From contig JABLXV010000033.1 in NCBI GenBank assembly GCA_013177895.1, positions 1 through 46,899 on the forward strand: DNA of 46,899 nt, read 5' to 3'. The notes beneath the pieces are model-generated. The model had not been told where the DNA came from. It worked only from the letters and a program-made list of their open reading frames with translations, and did not search any database. Below, one piece after another: positions 43,765-46,899 of this stretch. The first letter of the stretch is position 1, and each line of letters opens with the position of its first letter. Made by a program: the position numbers and the translations under genes. Source of the DNA: Brevinematales bacterium (lineage in GTDB: Bacteria; Spirochaetota; Brevinematia; Brevinematales; GWF1-51-8).

Positions 43765-43793
43765 ATTGTAAGTATATCGTTACTGTTAGTCAA
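43765..43793 (-). promoter_or_regulatory. Predicted promoter for SH3b pair
   Basis: On the minus strand TTGACT (43788-43793) and TACAAT (43765-43770) are 17 bp apart. It is divergent from the promoter at 43828-43856. Confidence 0.65.
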
Positions 43794-43827
43794 TTTAAAA
43801 TAGAAAGACACGGGATAAACCGGACGG

Positions 43828-43856
43828 TTGACATTTTCCGATATTTCGAATAGAAT
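43828..43856 (+). promoter_or_regulatory. Predicted promoter for SPFH operon
   Basis: TTGACA at 43828-43833 and TAGAAT at 43851-43856 are 17 bp apart, 27 bp before the ATG. Confidence 0.7.
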
Positions 43857-43883
43857 TAAATATCCTGTTACACGGAGGTCGAA

Positions 43884-44900
43884 ATGCTGGGATTCCGTTT
43901 CATCAAGTTTCAGCCGAATTATTACGTACTGAAGTATAAAAAAGGGCGTGTCGTCCGCGAGGGGCTGGGGCTCGCGTTCAACTACTATTCGCCCACCACA
44001 TCGCTTGTGGCGGTTCCGGTCGGGAGCACCGATACCCCGTTCATCTTCACCGAAAGCACGTCCGACTTCCAGAGCGTGACTGTGCAGGGGCAGGTTACAT
44101 TCCGGGTATCCGACCCGAAGAAGATCGCGGCTTTGCTGAACTTTACCCTTGATAATAATACCAAGAATTATATTTCCGACGACCCGCAGAAACTTTCTCA
44201 ACGGGTCATTACGGTCGTGCAGGTGCTGACCAAGAAATTTATCGAAAATCTCCCCCTGCGCGAGGCTATCCGTTCGAGCGAGCCGATAGCGAGCGGGGTC
44301 GCGTCGAGTATCCGCGCGGACAAGGCGATCGGGTCCCTCGGTATCGAGATACTCGGGCTCGCCGTAGTCGCTATCCTGCCCACCGAGGATACGGCGCGCG
44401 CTCTCGAGGCCACCGCGCGCGAGCAGATACTCAAGGAAGCCGACGACGCGATCTACACCCGGCGGAATTCCGCGGTCGAGCAGGAACGCAGGATAAAAGA
44501 GAACGAGCTGAATACCGAGATCGCGGTCGAGAACAAGAAGCGGCAGATTCTGGAAGCGCAGAAAGAAGCCGAGCGCGCGATCCAGATGAAAGATCACGAG
44601 ATGAAGCAGGCGGAGATGAATTTTACGATAACAAACGAGGAACGGAAAAAGAAGCTGGTCGAGCTTTCCGCCGATAACGCCCGAAAGCAGGCCGATACCC
44701 GCGCCTACGGGGTCTCCGTCGTGCTGAAGGCGGTCGAGGGGATCAAGCCCGAGGTCCTGCAGGTGCTCTCGCAGATGGGTATGGATACCGATAAGCTCAT
44801 CGCGATGGCGTTCCGGGGTATGGCGGAGAATGCCGAGAAGATCGGCGAACTCAATATTTCTCCCGACCTGCTCAAGGAACTGCTGAATAAGAAAAAATGA
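43884..44900 (+). CDS. SPFH/band-7 family protein
   Basis: The protein is 338 residues. The SPFH core covers about residues 10-190, for example 'YVLKYKKGRVVREGLGLAF' and 'SVTVQGQVTFRVSDPKKIAA'. A long Glu/Lys/Arg coiled coil (about 185-265) and a short C-terminal helix follow. There is no membrane helix, so it would bind membranes peripherally or act in the cytosol. SPFH proteins form large rings at membranes. The downstream NAD-kinase-like gene overlaps it by 4 bp (ATGA), which argues that the two proteins act together. ATG follows CGGAGG. Confidence 0.88.
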   Translation: MLGFRFIKFQPNYYVLKYKKGRVVREGLGLAFNYYSPTTSLVAVPVGSTDTPFIFTESTSDFQSVTVQGQVTFRVSDPKKIAALLNFTLDNNTKNYISDDPQKLSQRVITVVQVLTKKFIENLPLREAIRSSEPIASGVASSIRADKAIGSLGIEILGLAVVAILPTEDTARALEATAREQILKEADDAIYTRRNSAVEQERRIKENELNTEIAVENKKRQILEAQKEAERAIQMKDHEMKQAEMNFTITNEERKKKLVELSADNARKQADTRAYGVSVVLKAVEGIKPEVLQVLSQMGMDTDKLIAMAFRGMAENAEKIGELNISPDLLKELLNKKK

Positions 44901-45835
44901 AGCGGATTTCCGAACGTAAAATCGTCCTGGTCAAACGAAAGACGCGTCTCGAGGACCTGATCGTCCGTTATAATACGGTCGAGCAGGCGCGATTCTATAT
45001 CGAGCATCTCGGCGCGGATTTTTCCGACTACGAGGACGAACACCTTACCTACCATAACGCCCTTTCCCGCGCGGAGGATATCCTTTCCGAAATCGGGCGC
45101 ACCCAGATCCTGGAACGTGTCTATATACCGAGCTTTATTTTCGGCCCGGACGATATTGTTGTCGCGGTCGGGCAGGACGGGCTTGTCGCGAACACACTCA
45201 AGTACCTTCGAGGCCAGCCCCTGATCGGGGTCAATCCCGACCCCGCGCGTTGGGACGGAGTCCTGCTGCCGTTCGGGGTGGACGATCTCCCGGAAGCCGC
45301 CGGCGGGGTGGCGAACGGCCGTTACGAGTGCAAGGAGATCACGCTCGGGCGGGCGGTGTTGAACGACGGGCGGGAGCTTCTCGCGGTGAACGATTTTTTT
45401 ATCGGGCAGCGGACGCATATTTCCGCGCGCTACGAGATCCGTCACGGCGGCCGCGCGGAGAATCAGTCGTCGAGCGGGATCATCGTATCGACAGGGCTCG
45501 GGTCGACCGGCTGGCTGAAGAGCGTACTCGCGGGCGCGGAGGGTGTCGCGCGGGGTATCCGTCATAATAAGGCGGAGGTCCGGCTCGGCGAGAGTTTCGA
45601 ATGGGGGTCGCGGTTCCTGTATTTTTCGGTGCGTGAGCCGTTCCCGAGTAAAAACTCCGGCGCGGAGATCGTGTTCGGCAGGGTCGACCGGCGGGAACCC
45701 CTCGCGGTGGTGTCGCATATGCCGGAGAACGGGGTGATATTCAGCGACGGGATCGAGCGGGATTTCCTGCGGTTTAATTCCGGGATGGCCGCGGAAATCG
45801 GGCTCGCGGACTTCACGGGGAAACTCGTGGTATAG
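44897..45835 (+). CDS. NAD-kinase-like protein paired with SPFH
   Basis: The protein is 312 residues. The ATP-NAD kinase fold is indicated by 'DDIVVAVGQDGLVANTL' (GGDG motif as Gly92-Gln-Asp94-Gly95), 'AVNDFFIGQRTHISARY' (the NE/D motif as ND) and 'SSGIIVSTGLGSTGW'. The Gln in place of the second Gly, and an extra N-terminal segment of about 80 residues, set it apart from housekeeping NAD kinases. Similar genes next to SPFH genes are often labelled 'sugar kinase', from memory. Translation is coupled to the SPFH gene through a 4-bp overlap. Substrate unknown. Confidence 0.72.
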   Translation: MKRISERKIVLVKRKTRLEDLIVRYNTVEQARFYIEHLGADFSDYEDEHLTYHNALSRAEDILSEIGRTQILERVYIPSFIFGPDDIVVAVGQDGLVANTLKYLRGQPLIGVNPDPARWDGVLLPFGVDDLPEAAGGVANGRYECKEITLGRAVLNDGRELLAVNDFFIGQRTHISARYEIRHGGRAENQSSSGIIVSTGLGSTGWLKSVLAGAEGVARGIRHNKAEVRLGESFEWGSRFLYFSVREPFPSKNSGAEIVFGRVDRREPLAVVSHMPENGVIFSDGIERDFLRFNSGMAAEIGLADFTGKLVV

Positions 45836-45850
45836 CGGGGATTTCCCGGA

Positions 45851-46201
45851 TTATTCCTTCGATTTTTTCGATAGCTCGATAAGATTCTCGACTTCTTTTT
45901 GAAGCAATGGGATATTGTTAACGATAACGTTCCAGATAACCGCATCGTCTACAGAGTCATACCCATGAATGATACGGTTTCGAAGCGCGATTATTTTCCG
46001 GCTGTCGGTAATATTAATGGCGTTGTCGGTATCGATAATTCTTTTTACGGCTTCCCCGATAATTTCAAGTTCCCTTTCGACAGCGCGTTTAACGGTAATA
46101 TTTCTTTCAAAAGCGGTAAAATCGGCGATGCTGCTCAGATGAATCTTGAGTGTTTGAATAGAGGATTGAATATCGAAAAGATATTTCACGATGACATTCA
46201 T
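45851..46201 (-). CDS. hepT: HepT-like HEPN toxin
   Basis: This 116-residue all-helical HEPN (DUF86) protein has the RX4HXY motif as Arg74, His79 and Tyr81 in 'RNRIIHGYD'. In known HepT/MntA pairs the toxin is an RNase whose tyrosine is AMPylated by the partner. The gene overlaps the upstream nucleotidyltransferase gene by 4 bp (ATGA), as expected for this type of operon. It converges on the NAD-kinase-like gene 15 bp away. Confidence 0.9.
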   Translation of the reverse strand: MNVIVKYLFDIQSSIQTLKIHLSSIADFTAFERNITVKRAVERELEIIGEAVKRIIDTDNAINITDSRKIIALRNRIIHGYDSVDDAVIWNVIVNNIPLLQKEVENLIELSKKSKE

Positions 46202-46503
46202 AGTATTTTCTGTTTTGTTTTTTCAAGCTCGTCCCGGAAATAGGGGTTTTTTACCGATGACTCGGTAACCAGATCCACCTCGCGCCCCAGCATTTCCTCG
46301 AGGGCAAAATACAACTCCCACCATAAACCGCCGTATTCGACCGGATCGATACCGTCCTGGAAGGAAATCAGCAAATCCAAGTCGCTGTCATTCCCGAACG
46401 ATTCGGTGCATGCGGAACCGAAGAGATACGCATGTTTTATCTTCTTCGCGAGCAGTAACTTTTTTATATCGCTGAGGCGTTTTTTTATATCGGAATGGAT
46501 CAT
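46198..46503 (-). CDS. mntA: MntA-like nucleotidyltransferase antitoxin
   Basis: This is a 101-residue minimal nucleotidyltransferase. The motif GSX10DXD is exact: Gly29-Ser30 and Asp41-X-Asp43 in 'LFGSACTESFGNDSDLDLL'. The third acidic residue is in 'REVDLV'. Family members neutralise HepT by adding AMP to its tyrosine. The ATG at 46503 is chosen because GGAGGAAAG precedes it. A longer reading to 46611 runs through the promoter and adds no family sequence. Confidence 0.9.
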   Translation of the reverse strand: MIHSDIKKRLSDIKKLLLAKKIKHAYLFGSACTESFGNDSDLDLLISFQDGIDPVEYGGLWWELYFALEEMLGREVDLVTESSVKNPYFRDELEKTKQKIL

Positions 46504-46522
46504 CTTTCCTCCATATAGGATT

Positions 46523-46551
46523 ATACTAACTCGTTCCGGGAAATCTGTCAA
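46523..46551 (-). promoter_or_regulatory. Predicted promoter for mntA-hepT
   Basis: On the minus strand TTGACA (46546-46551) and TAGTAT (46523-46528) are 17 bp apart, 20 bp before the mntA start. Confidence 0.65.
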
Positions 46552-46647
46552 AAATCCGCGTATCGCTTCACGACCCTCGCCCCAAAAACCGAACCCCGCG
46601 GATTTCCACATTTTTTATTTTCCCTCTATAATATTTTATAATAATGA

Positions 46648-46676
46648 TTGACAGAAATAAAGAAAGATGCTATATT
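46648..46676 (+). promoter_or_regulatory. Predicted promoter for the last gene
   Basis: TTGACA at 46648-46653 and TATATT at 46671-46676 are 17 bp apart, divergent from the mntA promoter. Confidence 0.7.
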
Positions 46677-46706
46677 AGAAATAGGATGTGGAATCTGAGG
46701 TGGAAG

Positions 46707-46899
46707 ATGATAGAGTATAAGAAGCCAAAATATCTTGGTTTAAAAAAAGATGAATTTGAAAGAATTGCAACTGAATTTGCAGAAAAGCATGGGTTTAAAA
46801 TTGGTAACAATATAAGAAATTTAGTTACTAGTTGTGGTGGGGAAATTAAATTTTTAGATTATGAAAACTGGATAAAATCAAAAGACGGTTCAATCATTG
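46707..46899 (+). CDS. N-terminus of an AT-rich gene, possibly ImmA/IrrE-like (partial)
   Basis: The frame is open from the ATG at 46707 to the window edge (64 codons). That ATG is preferred because GAGG lies six bases upstream. An in-frame ATG at 46686 has a poorer site. The protein starts 'MIEYKKPKYLGLKKDEF' and continues 'FAEKHGFKIG', 'LVTSCGGEIKFLDYENW' and 'KDGSII'. The 'GG.I..LDYE.W..S..GSI' pattern recalls the segment before the HExxH helix of ImmA/IrrE metallopeptidases. The catalytic part is outside the window, so this is a guess. Base composition is much more AT-rich than most of the window, pointing to acquisition. Confidence 0.5.
   Translation, partial: MIEYKKPKYLGLKKDEFERIATEFAEKHGFKIGNNIRNLVTSCGGEIKFLDYENWIKSKDGSII

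Noticed and set aside
44705-45718. 337-residue minus-strand open frame over the SPFH/kinase pair
   Set aside because: Antisense shadow of two well-supported genes; Arg/Pro-rich without family motifs.
45836-45855. Small hairpin between convergent genes (CGGG-ATTT-CCCG)
   Set aside because: Stem too short and no clear T-run; not enough to call a terminator.
46504-46611. N-terminal extension of the MntA gene
   Set aside because: It overlaps the mntA promoter, and the ATG at 46503 has a strong ribosome site.
1-46899. tRNA, rRNA or CRISPR arrays
   Set aside because: No cloverleaf-like sequence, rRNA motif or regularly spaced direct repeats were found by eye; a covariance search would be needed for certainty.

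Overview
The window comes from a diderm (Gram-negative-type) bacterium of mid GC content. The evidence is a BamA/TamB/Skp outer-membrane assembly block, at least nine lipoproteins with clear lipoboxes, and two outer-membrane beta-barrel candidates. Promoters are sigma70-like: TTGACA/TATAAT pairs with 16-17 bp spacers recur throughout. The protein mix (LPP20-like lipoprotein, tandem HD-GYP-like proteins, thrombospondin-3 repeats, many secreted TPR proteins) would suit a spirochaete or a related uncultured lineage. That placement is a guess; no rRNA or other marker is present. I see no tRNA, rRNA or CRISPR array.

Layout. 1-442: 3' end of a probable IS110-type transposase, then a non-coding stretch with a nested inverted repeat. 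443-2220: fatty-acid hydroxylase, Cys-rich DUF3795 protein, YwbE and an unknown protein. 2202-3557 (minus): OsmC, then a short-chain dehydrogenase that appears to start at ATA. 3759-12141: a glucan-related surface locus made of an outer-membrane protein, three lipoproteins and a GH13 amylase lipoprotein, with two tandem promoters, an internal terminator and a final terminator. 12185-15996: a metallophosphoesterase lipoprotein with a CBM20-like front part, then a CASTOR/POLLUX-like channel. 16093-19021: a beta-barrel candidate and an AT-rich YARHG-like secreted protein. 19236-23539: an M50 protease (possibly leaderless), a TPR protein and an LPP20-like lipoprotein. 23559-31492: tamB, bamA and two skp/ompH genes. 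31523-36406: three tandem HD-GYP-like proteins with a changed HD motif. 36475-38816: a VanX-like lipoprotein and two TPR lipoproteins. 38983-42191: a flippase and hisB-hisH-hisA. 42200-43740 (minus): two SH3b paralogues, one apparently starting at ATT. 43884-45835: an SPFH protein and an NAD-kinase-like protein. 45851-46551 (minus): a HepT/MntA toxin-antitoxin pair. 46648-46899: the start of a divergent AT-rich gene, possibly ImmA/IrrE-like.

How the genes fit together. The strongest candidate for an undescribed system is 3892-12109. An outer-membrane protein carries calcium-binding repeats and a module resembling the glucodextranase C-terminal domain. Two lipoproteins in the operon carry related modules, a third has no recognised domain, and the operon ends with a lipid-anchored alpha-amylase. 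This looks like a functional analogue of Bacteroidetes Sus loci with no SusC/SusD relatives. The tamB-bamA-skp-skp block makes the machinery that would insert such barrels. Non-canonical starts (ATA, ATT), a possible leaderless mRNA and a frameshifted lipoprotein gene are separate points that need checking.
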